5,315 nucleotides of DNA from an uncultured Verrucomicrobiales bacterium (GTDB taxonomy: Bacteria; Verrucomicrobiota; Verrucomicrobiia; Verrucomicrobiales; Akkermansiaceae). This document shows positions 1 to 5,315 of the stretch, piece by piece. The position numbers and the translations under genes are program-made. The stretch lies in assembly GCA_937969125.1 (NCBI GenBank), contig CALBVA010000286.1, positions 1 to 5,315 on the forward strand. Reading direction: 5' to 3'. Under the pieces are notes generated by a model. It worked only from the letters and a program-made list of their open reading frames with translations, made no database searches and was not told the DNA's origin. Position 1 is the stretch's first letter, and every line of letters starts with the position of its first letter.

Positions 1-664
1 GCTTCGGGCGTCGTTCACCCCGGGTGATGGCGCGGGCGTATTCGGTGAGTTGACCGACGGGGCGGAAGAGCCAGATGAAGACGGCGACAATGAGAACCAG
101 AATGCCCAGGCCGATAAGGCCGGTGGCTTGGATAATAGTGCGGCGTCTTTCGTGAACGAATGGGAGGACATCGCTTTGCGCCTTCGAGACGCTGACGCAG
201 CCGGTGATCTTCCCCTCGGTGTGGATGGGAGCCCCGACGAACATGACGGAGGAATTGGGATTCTTCTCATCTGTCCGGGAGGAGCGGGCACCGTATTCTC
301 CGTTGAGGGTTTTTCGCACATCCTGCCAGATTGAGGAGTCCTGTCCTACGTTTTCGGGGTGGAGGCTGTCATAGATAATGATGCCTTTTTCATCGGTGAC
401 GTAAGCGTTCATCCCGATGCCGGTTTTTGTGATATGGAAGATGCGGGCTTCAATCTCACGCTGTTTACTGCCTCTGAAAAGACGGTCGAGGTCGCCTTCG
501 TTTTCAAGGTAGTTTGCGAGAAGATTTGCGGTATCGACCATGGATTCCTCGGTGGCCTGAAGGGTCTGGAACTCGAGATCCTTTAGGAGGAAATCGATGA
601 GGCGGTAGAAGCCCAGACCGAGAATTAGGAGGACGAAGAAGAGTGTGACACGGGTGAGGCGCAT
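1..664 (-). CDS. creC: Sensor histidine kinase CreC-like, N-terminal part (cut by window edge)
   Basis: This is the sensor kinase of the CreBC two-component system, an inner-membrane protein that phosphorylates CreB. Only 221 residues are in the window; the reading frame is open at base 1. A first membrane segment lies at about residues 7-27. A periplasmic sensor domain of about 150 residues follows, then a second membrane segment at about 178-200, and the start of a HAMP-type linker (RPVGQLTEYARAIT). The periplasmic part shares several landmarks with E. coli CreC as I remember it: ATEESMVDTANLLA, YVTDEKGIIIYDS, VGQDSSIWQDV, GEYGARS, SSVMFVGAPI and GCVSVSK. These order and spacing matches make CreC much more likely than a generic kinase. 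The histidine and ATPase domains lie beyond the left edge, so kinase activity cannot be judged. The ATG directly follows the TAA of creB (zero spacing), which implies translational coupling. No Shine-Dalgarno is visible; the 20 bases before the ATG are pyrimidine-rich. Confidence 0.88.
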   Translation of the reverse strand, partial: MRLTRVTLFFVLLILGLGFYRLIDFLLKDLEFQTLQATEESMVDTANLLANYLENEGDLDRLFRGSKQREIEARIFHITKTGIGMNAYVTDEKGIIIYDSLHPENVGQDSSIWQDVRKTLNGEYGARSSRTDEKNPNSSVMFVGAPIHTEGKITGCVSVSKAQSDVLPFVHERRRTIIQATGLIGLGILVLIVAVFIWLFRPVGQLTEYARAITRGERRPK

Positions 665-1345
665 TTAGAAGACGAGGGTATAGCCTAGGCCGCGGCGGGT
701 TTGCAGGGTTTGGGCGGCTTCGGTTGACTGGTCGCGGAGCTTTGCGCGGAGGGACTTGATGTGGGCGTCAATGGTTCGGTCCATGGCGGAGCCGGGATCG
801 TCCCAGGCTTTTTCGAGGAGTTGCTCGCGGGTGAAGACGCGGCCGGGTTGGCTCAGGAAGATGGCGAGAAGCTTGTATTCGTGTGCGGTGAGATCCAGCT
901 GATGTCCGCAGCAGGTGATGGACATGGTTTCCTCGGTGTGATGAAGGAGCGCAGATGAGGGCGGGACTGAAGGTGCCGGGGAAGGCTGGCCGCGGCGCAT
1001 GATGGCACGGATGCGGGCGACGACGGCGCGGGGCGAGAAGGGCTTGGTGACGTAGTCGTCTGCACCGAGCTCCAGACCGAGAACTTGATCGATCTCAGAG
1101 TCACGAGCGGTGAGGAAGAGGATGGGAACTTCAGAGGACTCGCGGATGCGGCGGCAGACATCGAAGCCAGTGAGGTCCGGAAGGCCGATATCGAGGACAA
1201 CAAAATCGGGTGGCGTTGAAGAGAAGTGGTCCAGGCCTTCACTACCGGTGGTGACGTGGGTGACGGAGAAGTTTTCGGTCTTGAGAGCATAGATCAGGGT
1301 GTCCGCAATGGCGGGTTCGTCTTCGACGATGAGGACCGATTTCAT
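665..1345 (-). CDS. creB: Two-component response regulator CreB (OmpR/PhoB family)
   Basis: A 226-residue DNA-binding transcriptional regulator, phosphorylated by the adjacent CreC. The receiver domain covers residues 1-118. Its acidic pocket is E8/D9, the phospho-acceptor is D52 (VVLDIGLPD), and the switch residues are T79, Y98 and K101 (ADDYVTKPFSP). A Pro/Ser-rich linker (about 120-135) leads to an OmpR-type winged helix (about 142-226), with the recognition helix at DRTIDAHIKSLRAKL and the wing at RRGLGYTL. The segments ADTLIYAL, DIGLPDLTGF, LFLTAR, TKPFSPR and HIKSLRAKLR closely follow E. coli CreB as remembered, and the CreC-like partner supports the assignment. In enterobacteria CreB controls a small regulon including creD and metabolic genes; the regulon here is unknown. 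I chose the ATG at 1345 because the receiver fold begins directly there (KSVLIVEDE). An upstream in-frame ATG at 1474 would add 43 non-conserved residues encoded inside priA. The start has no Shine-Dalgarno. It lies 25 bases after the priA stop and abuts creC. Confidence 0.92.
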   Translation of the reverse strand: MKSVLIVEDEPAIADTLIYALKTENFSVTHVTTGSEGLDHFSSTPPDFVVLDIGLPDLTGFDVCRRIRESSEVPILFLTARDSEIDQVLGLELGADDYVTKPFSPRAVVARIRAIMRRGQPSPAPSVPPSSALLHHTEETMSITCCGHQLDLTAHEYKLLAIFLSQPGRVFTREQLLEKAWDDPGSAMDRTIDAHIKSLRAKLRDQSTEAAQTLQTRRGLGYTLVF

Positions 1346-1351
1346 AGTAAG

Positions 1352-1361
1352 AGGAGGTGAT
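1352..1361 (-). promoter_or_regulatory. Anti-Shine-Dalgarno-like element in creB leader
   Basis: On the transcribed strand the 25-base gap between priA and creB contains AUCACCUCCU, ending six bases before the creB AUG. This is identical to the ten bases at the 3' tail of bacterial 16S rRNA (ending GAUCACCUCCU) and is the reverse of what a ribosome binding site should be. It cannot pair with 16S RNA as a Shine-Dalgarno would, so creB translation probably depends on ribosomes arriving from priA or on an SD-independent mode. It could also pair with a purine-rich SD-like stretch, such as GGAGG about 60 bases upstream in the end of priA. A functional role is inference; chance is possible for a ten-base match. 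Confidence 0.25.
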
Positions 1362-1370
1362 TGACCGAGG

Positions 1371-3587
1371 TTAGCCGAGATCGTAGGCATCGAGATCTGC
1401 AGTGACGATGACATCCTCCGGAGTGGGGGTGGCTCGGAGGATTTTATTGAGGTGGTGCGAGAGCACACGGGCATTGGGGCCTCTCATTAGAAGCTGGAAG
1501 CGAAACTGGGAGTGGGATTTTGTCAGGGGAGAGGGAATGGGATCGCTGAGAATGATTTCCTCTGGAAGGTTTTCCTCCAGCTTTCGGTGGAGGGTCTGCA
1601 GGGTGAACTCGGCGCGGCGTTCGTGACTGGAGCGAGCGAGGAGCAGGGCGAGGTGGGTGTAGGGCGGGTAGCCGAAGGCCTGTCGCATCTCGAGTTCCTG
1701 GGTGACGAAGCCATCGAAATCATGGTGTCGGGCGAATTGGATGGAAGGGGAATGGGGCGTGGAGGTCTGGATGATGACCTCACCGGCCATGGCACCACGT
1801 CCGGCGCGGCCCGCAACCTGGGTGAGAAGCTGGAAAGTACGCTCGCCCGCTCGAAAATCCGGTGCGTAGAGTGAGAGGTCAGCATTGAGAACACCGACGA
1901 GGGTGACATTAGGAAAATCCAGTCCCTTCGCGATCATTTGGGTGCCAAGGAGGATGTGGATCTTTTTTGCGCGAAAGTCGCGAAGGACATCGCGGAGGGC
2001 ATTCTTTCGGCGGGTGGTATCGGTATCGAGCCGGGCGATGGTAGCGGTGGGGAAGACCTTGCGAAGGATGACCTCGGCTTTCTCGGTGCCGTACCCCTGC
2101 ATGCGAATAGCGGGATCCCGACACTCGGGGCACAGGCGGGGAACTACAGCCTGATGTCCACAGACATGGCAGACGAGCCGCTCTTCGGCGCGATGGTAGG
2201 TGAGGGGAATGGCGCAGTGATTGCACTCGATGACATGGCCGCAGGGGGGGCACTGGAGGGAGCGAGCAAAGCCGCGTCGATTCAGGAACACGATGGTTTG
2301 CTCACCAGCTTCGAGGCGCTTCTCAATGGAGGTACGGAGAACGTCGGAGATGATGGCATCCCGGCCTTTATGCTTCCGCGCTTCGATGCGCATATCGACA
2401 ACACGGGTGAGAGGGAGTTGAGCACCGTCGGCACGTTCCTTCATGTGAACGATATCATACTTGCCGAGGAGGGTGTTGTTGAAGGTCTCCAGCGAGGGGG
2501 TGGCGGAGCCCAGGAGGACGGAACATTTCTCGAGGTGGCAACGGACGACAGCGAGATCGCGAGCGTGGTATTTCGGAGGGTTTTCCTGCTTATAGGCGGG
2601 TTCATGCTCTTCATCGACGATGATGAGGCCTAGGTCGCGCACCGGAGCGAAAATGGCTGAGCGTGCTCCGATGACCATGCGAGCCTTGCCTGCTCGGATG
2701 CGGTGCCATTCATCAAAACGTTCACCTTGGGAGAGGTTTGAGTGAAGGACGGCAATTTGGTTTTCCAAGTCGGAGAAACGAGCCTTGAAGCGCTGTATGG
2801 TTTGGGGGGCGAGAGAGATCTCGGGGACGAGAATGATGACGTTTTTACCGAGGTCGAGAGCGTGGCGGGTGGCCTGAAGGTAGACTTCGGTCTTTCCCGA
2901 GCCGGTAATGCCGTGAAGGAGGATGGGAACGGGTTTTTCACTTTCGAGGCTGGCGCAGATTTTTTCGTGAACAACTTGCTGCTCTGGATTGAGCTGAAGA
3001 GGTTCGGTGGGGATGAAGGTCTCATTGGCATCGGGATCACGGCGGATCTCGAGGTCGATGATTTTAACCCATCCTTTTGTGGCCAGGGCCTTAAGCGAGG
3101 CTGCCGCTGAGGAACCGCCGATCTCCGAGATAGGGAGCGGCTTGTCGGCGACTAGAACGAGACTGAGGATGTCGTGCTGGCGTTTGGCTCGTTTTGCGAG
3201 GGTGGCCATTTCCTCGTTGGTGGGCTTTTTCTCCAGAACAGCAGCGCGCCGGGTTTTGGCGGAGCCTTTCTCTCCACGTATGGAACTCGGGATGATGGAG
3301 CGAATGACCTGTTCCAGCGGTGTGCCGTAGTAAGAGGTGATCCATTCGGCGAGTTTTAGCAGGGGCGTGGTTACAAGTGGCTTGGGATCGACAAGGTCGG
3401 TCAGGTAGCGGAGATCGAAGTCGGCTTGTGAAGCCTCTCCAACACGTAAGACCGTTCCGGTTGCAGGTCGATTACGCAGAGGAATGCGGACGCGACAACC
3501 CGGAACGACCTTTAGATTGTCGGGGATGGCGTAATCGAAAACGAGCTCGGATGGCCCATCGACGAGGACACTGGCTGCAAGCGGCAT
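1371..3587 (-). CDS. priA: Primosomal protein N' (replication restart helicase PriA)
   Basis: A superfamily 2, 3'-5' DNA helicase that binds stalled forks and D-loops and reloads the replicative helicase. It has 738 residues, close to the 732 of E. coli. The N-terminal 3'-end-binding domain is at about 1-105 (FDYAIPDNL, GCRVRIPL). A winged-helix segment lies at about 128-180. The helicase core has Walker A GITGSGKT (226-233), DEEH (325-328) followed by the aromatic-rich loop, GSATPS (360-365), GTQMIAKGLDFP (548-559) and QVAGRAGRG (590-598). Eight zinc-binding cysteines are at 446, 449, 455, 458, 473, 476, 486 and 489, with the same spacing as in E. coli PriA. The C-terminal domain begins at about residue 639 (GYPPYTHLAL). 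All key motifs are intact, so the protein should be active. The ATG at 3587 gives the expected family N-terminus and lies 15 bases after the preceding stop. Its leader has no Shine-Dalgarno and instead reads CACCCUCC. It is followed after 25 bases by creB. Confidence 0.98.
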   Translation of the reverse strand: MPLAASVLVDGPSELVFDYAIPDNLKVVPGCRVRIPLRNRPATGTVLRVGEASQADFDLRYLTDLVDPKPLVTTPLLKLAEWITSYYGTPLEQVIRSIIPSSIRGEKGSAKTRRAAVLEKKPTNEEMATLAKRAKRQHDILSLVLVADKPLPISEIGGSSAAASLKALATKGWVKIIDLEIRRDPDANETFIPTEPLQLNPEQQVVHEKICASLESEKPVPILLHGITGSGKTEVYLQATRHALDLGKNVIILVPEISLAPQTIQRFKARFSDLENQIAVLHSNLSQGERFDEWHRIRAGKARMVIGARSAIFAPVRDLGLIIVDEEHEPAYKQENPPKYHARDLAVVRCHLEKCSVLLGSATPSLETFNNTLLGKYDIVHMKERADGAQLPLTRVVDMRIEARKHKGRDAIISDVLRTSIEKRLEAGEQTIVFLNRRGFARSLQCPPCGHVIECNHCAIPLTYHRAEERLVCHVCGHQAVVPRLCPECRDPAIRMQGYGTEKAEVILRKVFPTATIARLDTDTTRRKNALRDVLRDFRAKKIHILLGTQMIAKGLDFPNVTLVGVLNADLSLYAPDFRAGERTFQLLTQVAGRAGRGAMAGEVIIQTSTPHSPSIQFARHHDFDGFVTQELEMRQAFGYPPYTHLALLLARSSHERRAEFTLQTLHRKLEENLPEEIILSDPIPSPLTKSHSQFRFQLLMRGPNARVLSHHLNKILRATPTPEDVIVTADLDAYDLG

Positions 3588-3602
3588 GATTGGAGGGTGC
3601 CG

Positions 3603-4049
3603 CTACTTCTTTTGGTCGTTCTTGGTCTTTTTCTTACGCTCGATCGCCAGAAGAATGGCGTATTTGCGTTTGAAGACCCGGGATCGAAAAACGGTGAGGC
3701 GTATTTTTGTTCCGGGGTATTTCTCACTCAGAAGCATGGCTTCTCCGGCGATTGGCTGGCGTCCTTGTGTTGGTTTCTTTAAGCCCCCCTTTTTTAGCCT
3801 TTCGGAGGCTTTGGCTTTCTCTTCCGCAAGGTCGGCTTTTTCCCATCCCTCGCCAAGATGTGCGATGAGCTGTTTCTCGAGAACCTCGTAACGATCATCG
3901 GAACCGAAATTCATGATCTTGTTGAAAGGATCAATTTCAGTTTTGTTGATGAAGCGGGCGTTCTTGAATGATTTAGTGAGATCAGGAAATTCTCCGAAGC
4001 AGGGAATGGTAAGAAGCCCGATAATTAAAGGGAGGAAGAAATATTTCAT
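3603..4049 (-). CDS. Small exported protein of unknown function
   Basis: I do not recognise this 148-residue protein. It starts with a probable Sec signal peptide: positive K2, a hydrophobic core at about 4-16, and likely cleavage near CFG/E (residues 17-20). The predicted mature protein is therefore periplasmic or surface-exposed, about 129 residues and strongly basic. A helical, charged middle (about 52-92) contains DRYEVLEKQLIAHLGEGWEK and a Lys-rich stretch LKKGGLKK. Two likely beta strands follow (about 116-124 and 129-137), and then a basic tail (ERKKKTKNDQKK) with six lysines in the last ten residues. Cysteine 17 is not in a proper lipobox (TIPC), so a lipoprotein is unlikely. The coding is AT-richer than priA. 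It contains an A6G6 run at the LKKGG codons. It sits between an O-antigen-ligase-like gene (27-base gap) and priA (15-base gap) in the same direction. The single ATG, intact frame and signal peptide support a real gene; the function is unknown. Confidence 0.8.
   Translation of the reverse strand: MKYFFLPLIIGLLTIPCFGEFPDLTKSFKNARFINKTEIDPFNKIMNFGSDDRYEVLEKQLIAHLGEGWEKADLAEEKAKASERLKKGGLKKPTQGRQPIAGEAMLLSEKYPGTKIRLTVFRSRVFKRKYAILLAIERKKKTKNDQKK
3784..3795 (-). repeat. A6G6 tandem homopolymer with in-phase A AAA AAG slippery heptamer
   Basis: On the coding strand the unknown exported protein reads CTA AAA AAG GGG GGC. The zero-frame phasing gives the heptamer A AAA AAG, the same as the programmed -1 frameshift site of E. 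coli dnaX, immediately followed by six G. A five-base-pair hairpin (AGCCU-CCGAA-AGGCU, bases 3796-3810) lies directly upstream. A -1 shift here would run 21 further codons after the slip codons and end at TGA, removing the predicted beta strands and the Lys tail. Whether slippage happens is not shown; Lys-Lys-Gly-Gly codons alone could produce the run. Confidence 0.4.
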
Positions 4050-4076
4050 GAGACCAGAGTCGATGGATTTTTGCTC

Positions 4077-5315
4077 TTATGCAAGGTCTTCTCCATCTCC
4101 GGGTACCCTGAAGACATTCCAGAGAACGGCGCAATAACCGACTGCGACCACGTGAATTGAAAACAAGGATAGGGGGAAATCAAAACAGGAGTGAATTCCG
4201 AGGCCGATCAGGGAGATGACCATCGCTCTGATGAGTTGGCGGTGTTCTTCTGGAACTCGTTTGGTTTTTAGAAGCCAAATTCCCCGGCCAACGGCCCCCA
4301 GGCCGATTGTAAACCATGCAATCGCGCCAAGATATCCCCATTCGAAGATGGTTTGGGCCGGATCACAATGGGTCTGATCCCAGCGTTTTCCCGCTGTAAT
4401 AAGCTCCAGGTGCTCTTTTTTCATGTAGTGATGAATCGTGTGACGAAAAGTGCCGGGGCCAAACCCGGCCCAGATGGGCTCTTTTTCATCAAAAGCGGTA
4501 TCGAGAGTCAGTTCGATGATCGCGACGCGACCGGTGATTGTGACAGCTTCGCCTTTTTCTTCAATGGCTCTCACAAATTCATCAACCCGATTGATCAAAT
4601 ATCGTGCGCTCAGCAAACCAAGCGCTGAAAAGATGAGCAGGATTGCACCGATCACGAATTTTTTTTCCATGGTCAGCCTGGCACCGCCTCTTCGCTGTTT
4701 GAGGGCGGCCTTGATGGTTCCAGCCTCCACGATTAGAAAAAGGAGAACCTGGAAAAAGAGAATGATCACCGCTGCCTTTGAGGCTGCGGCTACGATTCCG
4801 GCAGCCACGATGCCGCAGGCGAGAATCCAGCCAAAGAATTCAGACTGGACTCCTTTCTCCCTCTGGGATTTCAAGGCCATAGCCATTAGAATCACGATGC
4901 CGAGATTCATCATGGAGGAGGCATTGGCGAGATTGATATAGGGAGCGAAAAATGTTGGAGGAGTGTCAGCGGGAATCCCCCAAACCGAATCGAGGTCGAG
5001 AGCCTTGTGACCAATTCCCACTAAAGCGACGAAGAGCGAACAAAAAGCAAAGATCATGACGATCCACCGCCATGCTCCGGTCTGGGTGCTCCGGGCGATG
5101 GCGAAGAAAAAGAGAACGATCATCGCGAACTCGAAAACGAAGTAGCTGGATGTGGTGAGGGCGACTGTTCCGGGCAGTGATGGGAAAAGGCGATCCTTAT
5201 TCGCAAAACGCTCCCAGATATAAGTTCCGGCATCGTGATTGGACTGGGCGTTTAGCACGAGGAAGCCACCCCATAGGAGGAGATATCCTAGGCAAATCAA
5301 TAAAGTGATCGGTAG
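4077..5315 (-). CDS. O-antigen ligase/polymerase family membrane protein, C-terminal part (cut by window edge)
   Basis: An integral inner-membrane glycan ligase or polymerase of the WaaL/Wzy type, which uses undecaprenyl-linked glycan on the periplasmic face. The window holds 412 residues plus the stop. The frame is open to base 5315, and the first visible residues (LPITLLICLGYLLLW) are already a membrane segment, so the true start is outside. A TTG at 5300 is in frame but is probably just an internal leucine. I see about nine to ten hydrophobic segments, a segment PYINLANASSMMN (about 4944-4906) resembling the family's Pro/Asn motif, then ITGR and GFGPGTF (about 4463-4446). These are followed by a periplasmic loop ending in HCDPAQTIFEWGYLG (starting near 4370). 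The last fits the family's His-x(10)-Gly-x-x-Gly signature, with Cys where Asn/Ser/Gln is common. Whether the substrate is O-antigen, another capsule-type glycan or a glycoprotein cannot be told. It precedes the unknown exported gene by 27 bases. Coding contains an A8 run. Confidence 0.82.
   Translation of the reverse strand, partial: LPITLLICLGYLLLWGGFLVLNAQSNHDAGTYIWERFANKDRLFPSLPGTVALTTSSYFVFEFAMIVLFFFAIARSTQTGAWRWIVMIFAFCSLFVALVGIGHKALDLDSVWGIPADTPPTFFAPYINLANASSMMNLGIVILMAMALKSQREKGVQSEFFGWILACGIVAAGIVAAASKAAVIILFFQVLLFLIVEAGTIKAALKQRRGGARLTMEKKFVIGAILLIFSALGLLSARYLINRVDEFVRAIEEKGEAVTITGRVAIIELTLDTAFDEKEPIWAGFGPGTFRHTIHHYMKKEHLELITAGKRWDQTHCDPAQTIFEWGYLGAIAWFTIGLGAVGRGIWLLKTKRVPEEHRQLIRAMVISLIGLGIHSCFDFPLSLFSIHVVAVGYCAVLWNVFRVPGDGEDLA
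4659..4666 (-). repeat. A8 homopolymer inside the ligase-family gene
   Basis: On the coding strand the gene reads ATG GAA AAA AAA TTC, giving eight consecutive A (Met-Glu-Lys-Lys-Phe). It sits at the cytoplasmic side of a membrane segment (FVIGAILLIFSALGLL). The frame is intact across it in this sequence. Gain or loss of one A, or transcriptional slippage, would truncate the protein before its presumed catalytic periplasmic loop. Surface-glycan genes in other bacteria are sometimes switched by longer homopolymers; eight A is at the low end for that, so a role is speculative. The Met codon directly before it could also act as an internal start. Confidence 0.35.

Noticed and set aside
50..586. 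Plus-strand open frames at 50-334 and 359-586
   Set aside because: They are antisense to the CreC coding region, whose translation matches the family. The peptides are very acidic with no domain sense.
1352..1361. Perfect Shine-Dalgarno AGGAGGTGAT on the plus strand
   Set aside because: The only close start (TTG at 1362) gives a reading frame that stops after 14 codons; there is no plus-strand gene here.
1442..1447. TAAAAT on the minus strand as a -10 box for creBC
   Set aside because: No matching -35 hexamer at suitable spacing; it lies in priA coding sequence.
1346..1474. Upstream ATG for creB at 1474
   Set aside because: It would add 43 residues encoded inside priA with no receiver-domain similarity; the fold starts at the ATG at 1345.
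1938..2633. Long plus-strand open frame (231 codons) opposite priA, and shorter ones at 1512-1874 and 2742-3110
   Set aside because: They lie entirely antisense to the well-conserved PriA gene. The proteins have no recognisable domains and look like complements of GC-biased codons.
3784..3810. Hairpin AGCCT-CCGAA-AGGCT next to a homopolymer as a transcription terminator
   Set aside because: On the transcribed strand it is followed by A6G6, not U; on the plus strand the T run precedes the hairpin. It is also inside a coding region.
3993..4049. Lipoprotein signal in the small exported protein (Cys17)
   Set aside because: The residues before the Cys are T-I-P, which do not fit a lipobox; ordinary signal-peptidase cleavage is more likely.
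4050..4076. Short inverted repeat (GAC..GTC) in the gap before the exported-protein gene
   Set aside because: Only three to four base pairs; not distinguishable from chance.
5298..5300. TTG at 5300 as the start of the ligase-family gene
   Set aside because: The frame stays open to the window edge with further hydrophobic residues upstream, so it is probably an internal leucine and the gene is truncated by the window.

Overview
The window is a compact block of five genes, all on the minus strand, so transcription runs from high to low coordinates. In that order they are: the C-terminal part of an O-antigen ligase/polymerase-family membrane protein (cut by the right edge), a small secreted protein of unknown function, the primosomal replication-restart helicase PriA, an OmpR-type response regulator closely resembling CreB, and the N-terminal part of its sensor kinase CreC (cut by the left edge).

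The gaps between genes are 27, 15, 25 and 0 bases. I see no convincing promoter or terminator in any gap, and no gene-free stretch approaches 300 bases. Sharing one transcript is the simplest reading, though a promoter inside priA or further upstream cannot be excluded.

The host is a Gram-negative-type bacterium: it has a surface-polysaccharide ligase family protein, an exported protein and a two-transmembrane sensor with a large periplasmic domain. The coding style is moderately GC-rich (about 63% in sampled lines of priA and creB, nearer 33-50% in the two upstream genes). None of the four complete start sites has a recognisable Shine-Dalgarno sequence. PriA and CreB are clearly homologous to the enterobacterial proteins but diverged, and creBC sits behind priA rather than in the enterobacterial creABCD order. 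A member of the Verrucomicrobiota or a related group is my best guess, but this is inference from style and not demonstrated.

Functionally, CreC and CreB form a two-component system. PriA restarts stalled replication forks. The right-hand gene probably transfers or polymerises envelope glycans. Nothing in the sequence shows that these activities are linked beyond gene order. There is no evident new defence or mobile system. The points most worth checking are the 16S-tail-like (anti-Shine-Dalgarno) leader of creB, an in-phase A AAA AAG slippery heptamer followed by G6 in the unknown secreted protein, an A8 tract in the ligase gene, and the unusual priA-creB-creC arrangement.
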